Shown here: piece after piece, positions 7,901 to 13,850 of the stretch
Numbering within the stretch: the first letter of the stretch is position 1
Layout: every line of letters begins with the position of its first letter
Source: Chrysochromulina parva
Lineage: Eukaryota; Haptophyta; Prymnesiales; Chrysochromulinaceae
NCBI GenBank assembly: GCA_002887195.1
Contig: PJAB01001534.1
Location: forward strand, 1-13,850
Length of the DNA stretch: 13,850 nt
Reading direction: 5' to 3'
Notes under the pieces: model-generated
Seen by the model: only the letters and a program-made list of their open reading frames with translations
Databases searched by the model: none
What the model was told of the DNA's origin: nothing
Made by a program: the position numbers and the translations under genes

Positions 7901-8278
7901 GGCCAGCTCACAGGAGGGCATGTGCGGCACATTGCACGCCGGACCGTGGTGCGTGAACGGGCACTCGCACGTGCCCGAGAGCTCGTCGCAATTGCCGTAG
8001 CGCATGCAACCGGGCAGGCATTTGCTCTTCGCAGCGTTCGATTCGGTCGGCTGTGGCGTTGGCGCGGTTTCTGCCGAGGCAAGCTGCTGTGGCGGCGGCG
8101 GCGGTGGCGACGATGCGGCGGCCAGCGGAGGTGCAGCGCCGGTGATGGGAGTGGCGAAGTCGATATGGGTGCGTGCAGCATGCACGCGCACGATTGGTGG
8201 CGGAGGGTTGTCGGAGGTGCGGAGTAAGGCGAGCCCAAGCAGCGTGAGGGCGGCGACAACCGTGAGCCGACGTTCCAT
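4929..8278 (-). CDS. EGF-repeat exostosin-family glycosyltransferase (three exons)
   Basis: Exons on the minus strand are 8278-5912, 5667-5533 and 5414-4929, giving 995 residues; both junctions are phase 0 and were placed by domain continuity. The N terminus has a hydrophobic segment (about 6-20) fitting a type II membrane anchor. A complete six-Cys EGF-like domain follows (C87, C91, C97, C104, C106, C115), then a VPSA low-complexity linker (231-254), a Cys-rich patch (376-402) and a second EGF-like domain (C484, C488, C495, C500, C502, C511). The exostosin domain (about 530-950) includes FQPRKDVMIPG (690-700), SFCVVPEGKIGGYGHR built by exon 2, and GCVPLITK/ERFSSELLDEAINW across junction 2. 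Exostosin-family proteins are Golgi glycosyltransferases acting on polysaccharides; the sugar and acceptor here are unknown. An out-of-frame ATG lies 16 bp before the start. It is divergent from PRP40. Confidence 0.9.
5397..5428 (-). repeat. 13-bp direct repeat across a 3' splice site
   Basis: TTCGGACGAGAAG occurs at 5397-5409 (start of exon 3) and again at 5416-5428 (end of intron 2), offset by 19 bp, with the acceptor AG between the copies. The intron therefore ends with a copy of the exon it precedes. Confidence 0.9.
5415..5532 (-). other. Intron 2 of the exostosin gene (apparent GC-AG, 118 bp)
   Basis: The exon ends at CACTAAG (5533), followed by GC (5532-5531); the acceptor is CCGAAG/GAGCGC at 5415/5414, phase 0. 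It joins GCVPLITK to ERFSSELL, which restores the conserved exostosin sequence. No GT donor near the junction keeps this sequence in frame. GC-AG introns are common in some algal lineages, so I accept it, but a cDNA would settle it. Confidence 0.72.
5450..5525 (-). repeat. Three short tandem units inside intron 2 of the exostosin gene
   Basis: On the plus strand the motif CTCAGGcG-x-A-x-TCAAGGG recurs three times, at 5450-5479, 5480-5500 and 5501-5525 (30, 21 and about 25 bp). The first and last also share TCATCAG. These units fill more than half of the intron. Confidence 0.85.
5668..5911 (-). other. Intron 1 of the exostosin gene (GT-AG, 244 bp)
   Basis: The donor is GGAG/GTGCGT at 5912/5911 and the acceptor GCGTAG/GTTGAG at 5668/5667. 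Both are phase 0 and join ...QPWE to VEARRDL.... The intron carries a second, diverged copy of its own first part plus exon end (5859-5821), separated by a GATTGGGG-type microrepeat. Reading through instead of splicing meets a stop after about 22 codons and loses the conserved exostosin core. Confidence 0.82.
5821..5920 (-). repeat. Duplicated exon-end/5' splice site, second donor lost
   Basis: About 39 bp of the exon-1 end plus donor and intron start (5920-5882) recurs 61 bp further into the intron (5859-5821) with few differences. The working copy reads GGGAG/GTGCGTGAAG; the inner copy reads GGGAG/GGGCGTGAAG, so its GT has become GG. The spacer is a short GGGGAGATT-like microrepeat. Confidence 0.85.
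7518..7592 (-). repeat. 12-bp coding minisatellite (VPSA linker)
   Basis: About six copies of a CGGCACAGCGCT-type 12-mer (plus-strand reading) in exon 1 of the exostosin gene encode a V-P-S-A four-residue linker between the first EGF domain region and the rest. The 12-bp unit keeps the frame, so copy number may vary between strains without breaking the gene. Confidence 0.88.
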
Positions 8279-8428
8279 GATGGCTATCTTTCATAGGAAA
8301 GCGCTGTGAATACGTGAAAATCGTGGTTCATCTCCTCACGAAAATCCACTACCCCGCCTCTGTGCGCGCGCTGCGCTCCGGGGGACAAATCGGGAAAGAA
8401 GTTTGCCTCGCACGTCGACCGACGACAC
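8279..8428. promoter_or_regulatory. 150-bp divergent promoter region (exostosin / PRP40)
   Basis: Only 150 bp separate the divergent start codons, so both 5' UTRs and core promoters must share it. Two related A-rich motifs, GTGAAAATCG (about 8312-8321) and CACGAAAATC (about 8337-8346), lie in it. No TATA box is evident. An ATG at 8294 on the minus strand, out of frame with the exostosin start 16 bp later, may act as an upstream start. Confidence 0.5.
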
Positions 8429-10328
8429 ATGTCAAGCAATGCGAACTCGAAGTGGGCGGAGCACCGCACGCCGGAAGGCAAGGTCTACTACCACAACACT
8501 GAAACGAACGAGACCTCATGGGAGAAGCCGGACGAGCTCAAGACTGGGCAGGAGCGTGCCGTTGGCGCGGCCCAGACTGCGTGGAAGGAGTTCACCGCCG
8601 CTTCGGGCAAAAAGTACTTTTACAACGCGGAGACGAAGGTGACGACGTGGGAGATGCCCGAGGAGCTCAAGGCGGCGGTTGCCGCCACCGAGGCCCTCGC
8701 GACCGGCAAGACATTGGCTGCGGCCCCTGCCGTCGCGGCAAGGCCGGCTGGGACGGTGGCGCCCTCCGCTGCGCCTGCGGTTGCGCCCGCGGCTGCGTGT
8801 GCGGCTGCGCCCGCGCCTGCGGCCGATGGCGGACCATCGGCTGCCGCAGCTCCGGCCGCGGCGCCGACGCTCTCGGCCACCGAGGAGGCCGCTGCTGCGG
8901 CCGCAGCCGCGGCCGCGAAGAAGACCTTCTTCGCGATGCTCGAGAGCGCGGGCGTGAGCGGGGAGGCGAGCTGGGAGGAGGCGATGAAGCGCATCATCAA
9001 TAAGCCCGAGTACCGCGTGCTACAGACGCTGGCCGAGCGCAAGGCCGCCTTCTTCGCGTGGCGCGAGCTCAAGCGAGAGGAGCGTGAGGAGGAGGCGAGG
9101 CGCGTTCTGCGCCAGCGAAAGGTAGCCTTCCTCGAGATGCTCAAGGGATGTGCCGAGCTGAGCAGCCGCACGCGCTTCCATAAGGTCGTGCAGCTCTTCG
9201 AGCGCGACCCGCGATGGAGCGCACTCGATGGGGACGAGAACGAGCGCGAAGAGCTCTATGAAGAGTACGTTGATTGCCATGGACCTGCCTTGCATGCAAG
9301 TGCGCGAAGAATACGTTGATTGCCATGGATGACCTGGCTTGCATGCAAGTGCTCAGCACAATCGCCTTGTCCTTATCAGGTACGCGCTCTCCCTCGAGCG
9401 CAAGGAGGCGCAGGAGCGTCGTGCCGAGCGCAAGGAGCAGATGGGCGCGTTCAAACGGCTGCTCGAGACGGCGCGCGTGGGCGGGCGCAGCCAGTGGCGC
9501 CACGTGGCCGATCAGCTTCGCGACGAGCCCGCGTACCGCGCCCTCGACAAGATCGATCGGCTTGCGCTCTTCGAGGAGCACGTGCGCGCGGCCGAGCTGG
9601 TCGAGGAGCAGCAGAAGCTTCAGGATCGCGAGGCGCGCCGGCGGGACGAGCGGCTCAAGCGCGACGCGTTCCGTGCGCTGCTGCTGCGCGAGCACCGCGA
9701 GGGGCGCTTGCTGCCCCGGACGCGCTGGAAGGACCTCGTCAACGTCCTCCTGCCGACGCCCGAGTACCGCTTCGCCGCCGAGCAGAGTGGCTCGACGCCC
9801 GCCGAGCTCTTTGAAGATGTCCTCGAGACCATCTGTGAAGAGTACGAGAGGCATCGAAGGAGCTTGACGCGCATCGGGGGCAACGGCGGCTTCGAGATCG
9901 ACGTGAGCACGACGCTCGCCCAGCTCGAGGCGGCGATCGATGTGGCGTACACGCGCGGGGAGAGTGGCGTGCGCCCTCCATCGTGGGCGGTGCGCACGTA
10001 CCTCGAGGACCATCTAGAAAGGCTTGCTCTCGAACGTGCCAGTCGCCCAGAACGGCGCGATGAGGGCGAGGGCGAGGGCGAAGGCAGCGGCGAGGCCCCC
10101 AACCGGGAGCGTAAGAAGAAGCACCACCACCACCGCGAGGGCGAGGAGGGCGAGCGCAAGAAGAAGAAGAAGCACAAGTCGAGCCGGCACAGCCACCGCA
10201 GCCACGGCTCTGAGGACGAGGACGAGGGCGAGGGCAAGGGCGATAGCCCTGCCGAAGGGCGAGAGGCTGCCCCGGCCGCGGCGACGGAGAGGGAGGAAGG
10301 CGAGACCGAGCCGTTGCCGGCCCCGTAA
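8429..10328 (+). CDS. PRP40: Pre-mRNA-processing factor Prp40 (two WW and at least four FF domains; two exons)
   Basis: Exons 8429-9264 and 9380-10328 join in phase 2 to give 594 residues. Prp40 is a U1 snRNP-associated splicing factor in the nucleus that helps bridge the 5' splice site and branch-point factors. Seen: WW1 (W9, W31, P34) and WW2 (W52, W74, P77), both with the family's 22-residue Trp spacing; an Ala/Pro-rich linker (about 81-165); FF domains at about 164-213, 231-283, 299-350 and 373-430; and a possible degenerate fifth at about 445-505. The C-terminal tail is rich in Lys, His, Arg and Glu, as in animal and plant orthologues. The intron cuts FF2 and splicing restores ELYEEYALSLERKE. 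The tail and alanine linker are low complexity. It is divergent from the exostosin gene. Confidence 0.93.
9260..9354 (+). repeat. 46-49 bp tandem duplication covering the PRP40 5' splice site
   Basis: GAAGAGTACGTTGATTGCC at 9260-9278 recurs as GAAGAATACGTTGATTGCC at 9306-9324, and similarity continues through TTGCATGCAAGTGC to about 9352 with a 3-base insertion in the second copy. The second copy has AT where the first has the donor GT, so only the first works as a 5' splice site. Confidence 0.92.
9265..9379 (+). other. PRP40 intron (GT-AG, 115 bp, phase 2)
   Basis: The donor is GAAGA/GTACGT at 9264/9265 and the acceptor TTATCAG/GTACGCG at 9379/9380. The split codon GA/G restores Glu and the FF2 sequence. 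An alternative donor two codons later with the CTCAG acceptor at 9355 would keep frame but insert extra residues into the FF helix, so I prefer this pair. The intron holds a tandem duplication of its own 5' end. Confidence 0.85.
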
Positions 10329-10569
10329 TCGGCCGTGAGGCGAGGCCTCTTCTCTGGTCAAATTCTACGAGTCTGATGAGAATGCCATCCTTTAGCCGTG
10401 CAGATGAAGTGTCTAATAAAGGTGCAGCCACAGGGCGGACGCGGCTTCGGGGTTCGAGGCTCGCATCGGCGAGAGGCATCCTGCCATTTGGAGGGAGTCG
10501 CCACCACAACTCGACACAAAAGATTCCTCATCTCCGCCGTCGTGCAGAGACCGCTGAATCTCCGATTTC
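10329..10569 (+). other. 241-bp spacer between PRP40 and the DUF4336 gene
   Basis: This is a same-strand spacer holding the PRP40 3' end and the 5' region of the next gene. An AATAAA at 10415-10420, about 87 bp after the PRP40 stop, is a candidate polyadenylation signal, though algae often do not use it. No coding frame is supported. Confidence 0.45.
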
Positions 10570-12203
10570 ATGTCTTCGGTGATCCCATTCATCTGCTCCG
10601 TCGCCGCGCTGCAGACGCCGCCGCTTGTGCCGCCATCGCCGTCCGCCGTGCCCGCCAGCTTCGGACGCCGCGCTGCGCTCGCGTTCGGAGCGGCCTCGAC
10701 GGCAGCTATGGCACTGCCGAATGCAGCCCATGCATCGTTCGAAGGGACGGAATGGAAACTGTGGCCCGCGCTGCCGCTCGCGCCCTACGGGAAGCGGAAA
10801 ACGGTGATGCGCGAGGCTGTCCCAGGGCGCGCTTGGACCTTTGACCAGCTTCTTGGCGTCTTCTATGTACACGTGCCCATCAGGATGACGGTCATACGGA
10901 TGGACGCTGGCGGCCTGCTCGTCTACGCGCCAGTCGCGCCGACCAAGGAGTGCCTGGCACTGCTGCAGCCGCTCATCGACGCGCACGGGCCGATTCGCCA
11001 CATCATCCTCCCCTCGGTTGCGCCTGAGCACAAGGTCCTCGCCGGCCCCTTTGCTCGCCAATTTCGGAATGCCGAGTTCTGGACAACGGACGCACAGTAT
11101 GCCTTCCCGCTCAACCTACCGGCGACGTGGCTCGGCTTCCCGGGCAAGGTGAAGCAGCTCCCCCCGCGCGGCGACGGCCTCTTCGGCGGCGAGTTCAAGC
11201 TCGCCGTCATCTCGGCCAAGGCCTCGCGCGAGTCCATCTACCAGGACGCCGCCCTCTTCCACGAGCCGTCGCGCACCTTGCTCGTGTGCGATGCGGTCGT
11301 CTCCATCAACGCGGAGCCGCCTGCGATCCTGACGGCAGAGCCCGAGTACACGCGCGCACTGCTCTACCACGCGCGCGACGACCCCCTCGAAAAGGTCGTC
11401 GACACGCCCGAGGTGCGGCGGAAGGGATGGCAGCGCATCGCTCTTTTTGGCAACTTCTTCATGCCAGGCTCGCTCCGTATGCTCGACCAGAGCGTGTGGC
11501 TGTCGGCGGCGTCGAAGAGCCCGATGCCGGAGCTCGGATGGGGCGGTGTGCTACCGTTCACGTGCGCGCCACCCGTGATCGACTGCGCTGCCGCGCGCGC
11601 GCGTGCTCGCGTGTGTGCCTCTGCGTCTGTGCCTCTGCGGGTGTGCCTCAGCACCACGTCCTCAATTCGCTTGACTTCTGGCATCTCCCTTCCCTTCTAG
11701 CATCTCACCTTCCTTCTAGCATCTCACCTTCCTTCTAGCATCTCACCTTCCCTCGTAGCATCTCACTTCCTTGATAGCATCTCACCCTCCACTGGATCGC
11801 CTTCACGCCGCGCAGTTGGACAGACAAGACCCCTCTCGCCTTCGAACGCTTCACGCAGGGAGGCGCGCCCGTGGTTGTGCCCATCATCCAGATCATCCTC
11901 TCTCGCGCGCCAGAGGCGTCCGCCGCGTGGGTCGACACCATTTGTAGCTGGCCGGTTGAGACCGTCATTCCGGCGCACTTTGACGCACCGATAAAGGTGA
12001 CGCCGAGCTCGCTGCGCAAGGCGTTCGCCTTCATCGATAATCGTGAGAATAAGGTGCGCGCGTGCGACGAGGACGTCGCCTTCTTGCGAGACGCACTCGA
12101 TGGGCTGCCCCCCAACCTCGCCCTCTTCGACACGCCGTACGGCCCCTTGAGAGGCGAGCCGTGCGGGCTGGGGGGAGGGGGTCTCACCGTGAAATCCTTG
12201 TGA
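10570..12203 (+). CDS. DUF4336 protein, probable thylakoid-lumen protein (two exons)
   Basis: Exons 10570-11561 and 11816-12203 join in phase 2 to give 459 residues. The leader has a short hydrophobic start (5-14), a Pro/Ser-rich transit-like stretch, then RRAALAFGAAS (33-43) and NAAHA/SF with probable cleavage after A55. That is a twin-arginine lumen signal behind a plastid-targeting part. The mature protein matches DUF4336 throughout: WPALPLAPYGKRKT (65-78), YVHVPIRMTV (99-108), LVYAPVAPTKECL (117-129), APEHKVLAGPFARQF (151-165), LLVCDAVVS (237-245), RKGWQRIALF (284-293) and IPAHFDAPI (382-390). The EHK, CDA and HFD positions suggest a metallo-beta-lactamase-like fold (inference). DUF4336 proteins occur in cyanobacteria and plastids; the biochemical role is unknown. 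The junction restores LPFTWTDK. Confidence 0.92.
11562..11815 (+). other. DUF4336 gene intron (GT-AG, 254 bp, phase 2)
   Basis: The donor is TTCAC/GTGCGC at 11561/11562 and the acceptor CGCGCAG/TTGGAC at 11815/11816. Splicing gives LPFTWTDKTPLAFERF, matching the family. Retention would add an Ala/Arg/Val/Ser-rich tail and stop at TAG 11698-11700. Among the AG sites near the 3' end, this is the one that keeps the frame without an in-frame stop. Confidence 0.88.
11681..11792 (+). repeat. 19-bp tandem array of acceptor-like units inside the intron
   Basis: Five full units and one partial unit of GCATCTCACCTTCCTTCTA (19-20 bp) start at 11681, 11700, 11719, 11738, 11758 and 11777. Each junction reads like a 3' splice site, a pyrimidine run followed by AG (CTTCTAG/CATC). 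A TAG at 11775-11777 closes the exon-2 frame, so these upstream sites would not give a full-length protein. Confidence 0.92.
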
Positions 12204-12338
12204 GCAGCCCCTGAGTGTGCTGTCCCCTGCGGTCTGAAACCGCGGTCCGATGGGCGCGTGACTTCCGAAAAAATGGCATGCAACCGTTTCAAAACTTCGC
12301 ATTTGCGGAAGCGCGTATAAAGAAAAAACGAGTTTCGA
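12204..12338 (+). promoter_or_regulatory. 135-bp spacer with a TATA-like element
   Basis: This lies between the DUF4336 stop and the repeat-protein ATG. TATAAAG is at 12316-12322, only 17 bp before the ATG. If it were a true TATA box, transcription would start at or after this ATG and a later Met might be used. A short stem (GCGGT/ACCGC) lies near 12229-12243 and could mark the upstream 3' end. Confidence 0.35.
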
Positions 12339-13850
12339 ATGTCTGTGACGAAGTCCGCGATCGACGCTGTCGCCGTCGAGCTGGTGACGAAGGGCGTCGA
12401 CGACGCACTTTCCACCCTGTTCGGCGGCGTCGAGGTTGCGCAGCCCGCCGGCACAGCGGAGCAGGAATTACAGGAAGCGACTCCGGGGCAGGGTGAGCCT
12501 CACCGTGAGTTACGTGGCCAACAGCAACACGCAGACGGTGCACTTCGATGGATGGCGTCGACTGATCTCTCAGCCGAGCACAGGCCGGAAAAAGACGACG
12601 TTTTTGACAACTACTTACGAGGCCGCCACTTCCCGAACGTGTCAAAGCAGAACACCATGGATGGCGACGTACTCTCATCAATGCAAGCCGAAATGCAGGC
12701 TGTGAAGCTGGAGAATAAAATGCTGTTGTCACGGGTGAGCAAGCTCGAGGCGCAGCTCCAAGGCACTGCCACCTCAGCCTCACTCCATGACTGGGCCCGC
12801 GCGGCGACGCCCTCCGAGCTCCGGCAGAGGCGCCAGGAGCTTTCCAACGCTTATGTCCGGCAGGTCCATGTGGAGCTCGCAGATCAAATGAAGGCGGCTG
12901 GCATCGCGGCCGCAGCGAGCATCACGGCCGCGGCGCCGTCGGACATCGCGGCCACGAGGAGCTCTCCGTGGTGGGCGGAGACGCCCAAGGCGGACTACAC
13001 ACGCCAGCAGGTGCGCGCGGCTGCGATGGGATTGGAAGCAGGCTCCCTCGGCTCGGTCGCACGCGGCCTGGCAGCGGGCATTCCTCTGAGGGTGCTGCGC
13101 ACAGCAGGGGGATTGTCGCGAGGATGCTCGTACAGCAGGGGCGTCGAGCTGCACACCGCAGCAAAGGTGGCTGGGTCCTCCACTCACAAGGCGAGAGCTG
13201 CAGGCCACACTTTGGCAGAGGCCAAGACAGGCGTCGGCTTAAGCGTCGGCGGCGACTGCGCGACGACGTGCGTGTTCGCGAGACTGGCGGGTTACTCGTG
13301 CTTCGAAGCCAGGGCTGCTGGCTACTCATGCGCCGAGGCTAAGGCGGCTGGCTACACGTGCTCCGAAGTCCAGGCTGCCGGCTACTCATGCGCCGAGGCC
13401 AAGGCGGCTGGCTATTTCGCGCCGCGCCTCAGAGCGGCTGGATATTCGTGCGCCGAGGCCAAAGCGGCCGGGTTTTCGTTCGCCGACGCCAAGGCGGCCG
13501 GGTTTTCTTGCGCCGAGGCCAAGGCGGCCGGGTTTGTCGCGGGGCTCAAGGCCGCAGGGTACACGTTTGACGAGGCTAAGGATGCTGGGTACACGCTTTC
13601 GGAGATGAGAGTGGGCAGGTTCTCGTGTGAAGAGGCCAAGGCGGGTGGATACTCTTGCGCCGAGGCCAAAGACGCGGGATACAATCCCAGGGAGTGCATG
13701 GAGGCCGGCTTCACTGTCTTTGAAGGCCTGGCTGCAGGCTATCCAATGGCCGACCATCTCAATCGACATGCGCCTGAGTTTTACTGGGACCACGGTATAC
13801 ATCGCCATCGCACCATCAGGGATCCGAACCCCCAAATCCCCCCCCCCCCC
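12339..13850 (+). CDS. AGY/AGF decapeptide-repeat protein, 3' end outside window
   Basis: The frame is open for 504 codons from ATG 12339 to the window edge with no stop, so the gene is partial. I do not recognise a named family. Seen: an unassigned N-terminal part; a short coiled coil, MQAEMQAVKLENKMLLSRV (115-133) continuing to about 143; a helical basic stretch (about 158-190) leading into an alanine-rich part; degenerate repeat-like text (about 228-310); then about 16 ten-residue units (317-474) of consensus A-G-(Y/F)-(S/T)-C-A-E-A-K-A. The last residues include Pro-rich codons read from the terminal C run and may be unreliable. Protists and some giant viruses carry many proteins with similar A-G-F/Y-S-x-x-E-L-K repeats (from memory). 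The frequent Cys at position 5 is distinctive. Downstream Met codons are alternative starts. Confidence 0.8.
   Translation, partial: MSVTKSAIDAVAVELVTKGVDDALSTLFGGVEVAQPAGTAEQELQEATPGQGEPHRELRGQQQHADGALRWMASTDLSAEHRPEKDDVFDNYLRGRHFPNVSKQNTMDGDVLSSMQAEMQAVKLENKMLLSRVSKLEAQLQGTATSASLHDWARAATPSELRQRRQELSNAYVRQVHVELADQMKAAGIAAAASITAAAPSDIAATRSSPWWAETPKADYTRQQVRAAAMGLEAGSLGSVARGLAAGIPLRVLRTAGGLSRGCSYSRGVELHTAAKVAGSSTHKARAAGHTLAEAKTGVGLSVGGDCATTCVFARLAGYSCFEARAAGYSCAEAKAAGYTCSEVQAAGYSCAEAKAAGYFAPRLRAAGYSCAEAKAAGFSFADAKAAGFSCAEAKAAGFVAGLKAAGYTFDEAKDAGYTLSEMRVGRFSCEEAKAGGYSCAEAKDAGYNPRECMEAGFTVFEGLAAGYPMADHLNRHAPEFYWDHGIHRHRTIRDPNPQIPPPP
13287..13760 (+). repeat. 30-bp tandem repeat coding the AGY/AGF decapeptides
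   Basis: About 16 copies of a 30-bp unit are seen, one of them 27 bp. The units vary at synonymous positions (GGC TAC, GGG TTT, GGA TAC for Gly-Tyr/Phe) and at one or two residues each, so the protein pattern is conserved better than the DNA. Cys at unit position 5 is present in about half the units. Confidence 0.92.

Noticed and set aside
7289..8227. 312-residue plus-strand frame opposite the exostosin gene
   Set aside because: It is rich in Arg/His/Ala with no domain, and includes an SARH repeat that is simply the other strand of the VPSA minisatellite. The minus strand has clear EGF and anchor features.
9141..10013. 290-residue minus-strand frame opposite PRP40
   Set aside because: It crosses the PRP40 intron and lies antisense to conserved FF domains; the composition is typical of a shadow frame.
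11562..11700. Unspliced end of the DUF4336 protein (stop at 11698)
   Set aside because: The tail after LPFT is low-complexity Ala/Arg/Val/Ser and does not match the family, whereas splicing to 11816 restores conserved family sequence including IPAHFDAPI.
12491..12525. Possible mini-intron in the AGY-repeat gene (GTGAG...AACAG)
   Set aside because: The frame is already open through it, and an intron of about 35 bases would be exceptionally short. It cannot be excluded without cDNA.
13287..13760. CRISPR-like array
   Set aside because: The 30-bp periodicity has no spacers; it is a continuous coding tandem repeat in a eukaryotic frame.
13830..13850. Terminal C run as a telomere or real coding sequence
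   Set aside because: A plain C homopolymer is not a telomeric repeat. It more likely marks an assembly break, so the last proline codons are doubtful.

Overview
The window looks like nuclear DNA of a GC-rich, plastid-bearing unicellular eukaryote, most likely a haptophyte-type alga. The evidence is spliceosomal introns (three GT-AG, one apparent GC-AG), a two-WW/FF-domain Prp40 splicing factor, EGF-containing exostosin glycosyltransferase architecture, a DUF4336 protein whose leader looks plastid-targeting with a twin-arginine lumen signal, and long low-complexity repeat proteins typical of such algae. The lineage call is an inference from style. The window ends in a run of C and starts beside a 13-bp inverted repeat, so it may be a whole contig.

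Layout from left to right. At 1-374 there is no gene, only an inverted repeat. A single-exon SET-domain protein lies on the minus strand (2024-375). A 597-bp divergent spacer separates it from a plus-strand coiled-coil protein (2622-3449) built of 49-residue (seven-heptad) repeats. The 779-bp spacer 3450-4228 lies between convergent genes and carries small hairpins. Next come a small UVR-motif membrane protein (4744-4229, minus) and a three-exon EGF/exostosin glycosyltransferase of 995 residues (8278-4929, minus). A 150-bp divergent spacer leads to PRP40 on the plus strand (8429-10328, two exons, 594 residues), then the DUF4336 protein (10570-12203, two exons, 459 residues). The last gene (12339 to beyond the edge) encodes a protein with about 16 ten-residue AGY/AGF repeats and has no stop inside the window.

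The genes do not form an obvious pathway: glycosyltransferase (Golgi), splicing factor (nucleus), thylakoid-lumen candidate, SET methyltransferase candidate and structural repeat proteins. The unifying signal is in the introns. All four that I could place, by reading-frame continuity and family conservation, contain direct or tandem repeats. In three of them a splice-junction segment has been duplicated, and in two of those the second copy of the 5' splice site has lost its GT. That pattern suggests introns made or remodelled by tandem duplication of junction sequence. I regard it as the most interesting observation here. The unassigned repeat proteins (49-residue and 10-residue units) come second.
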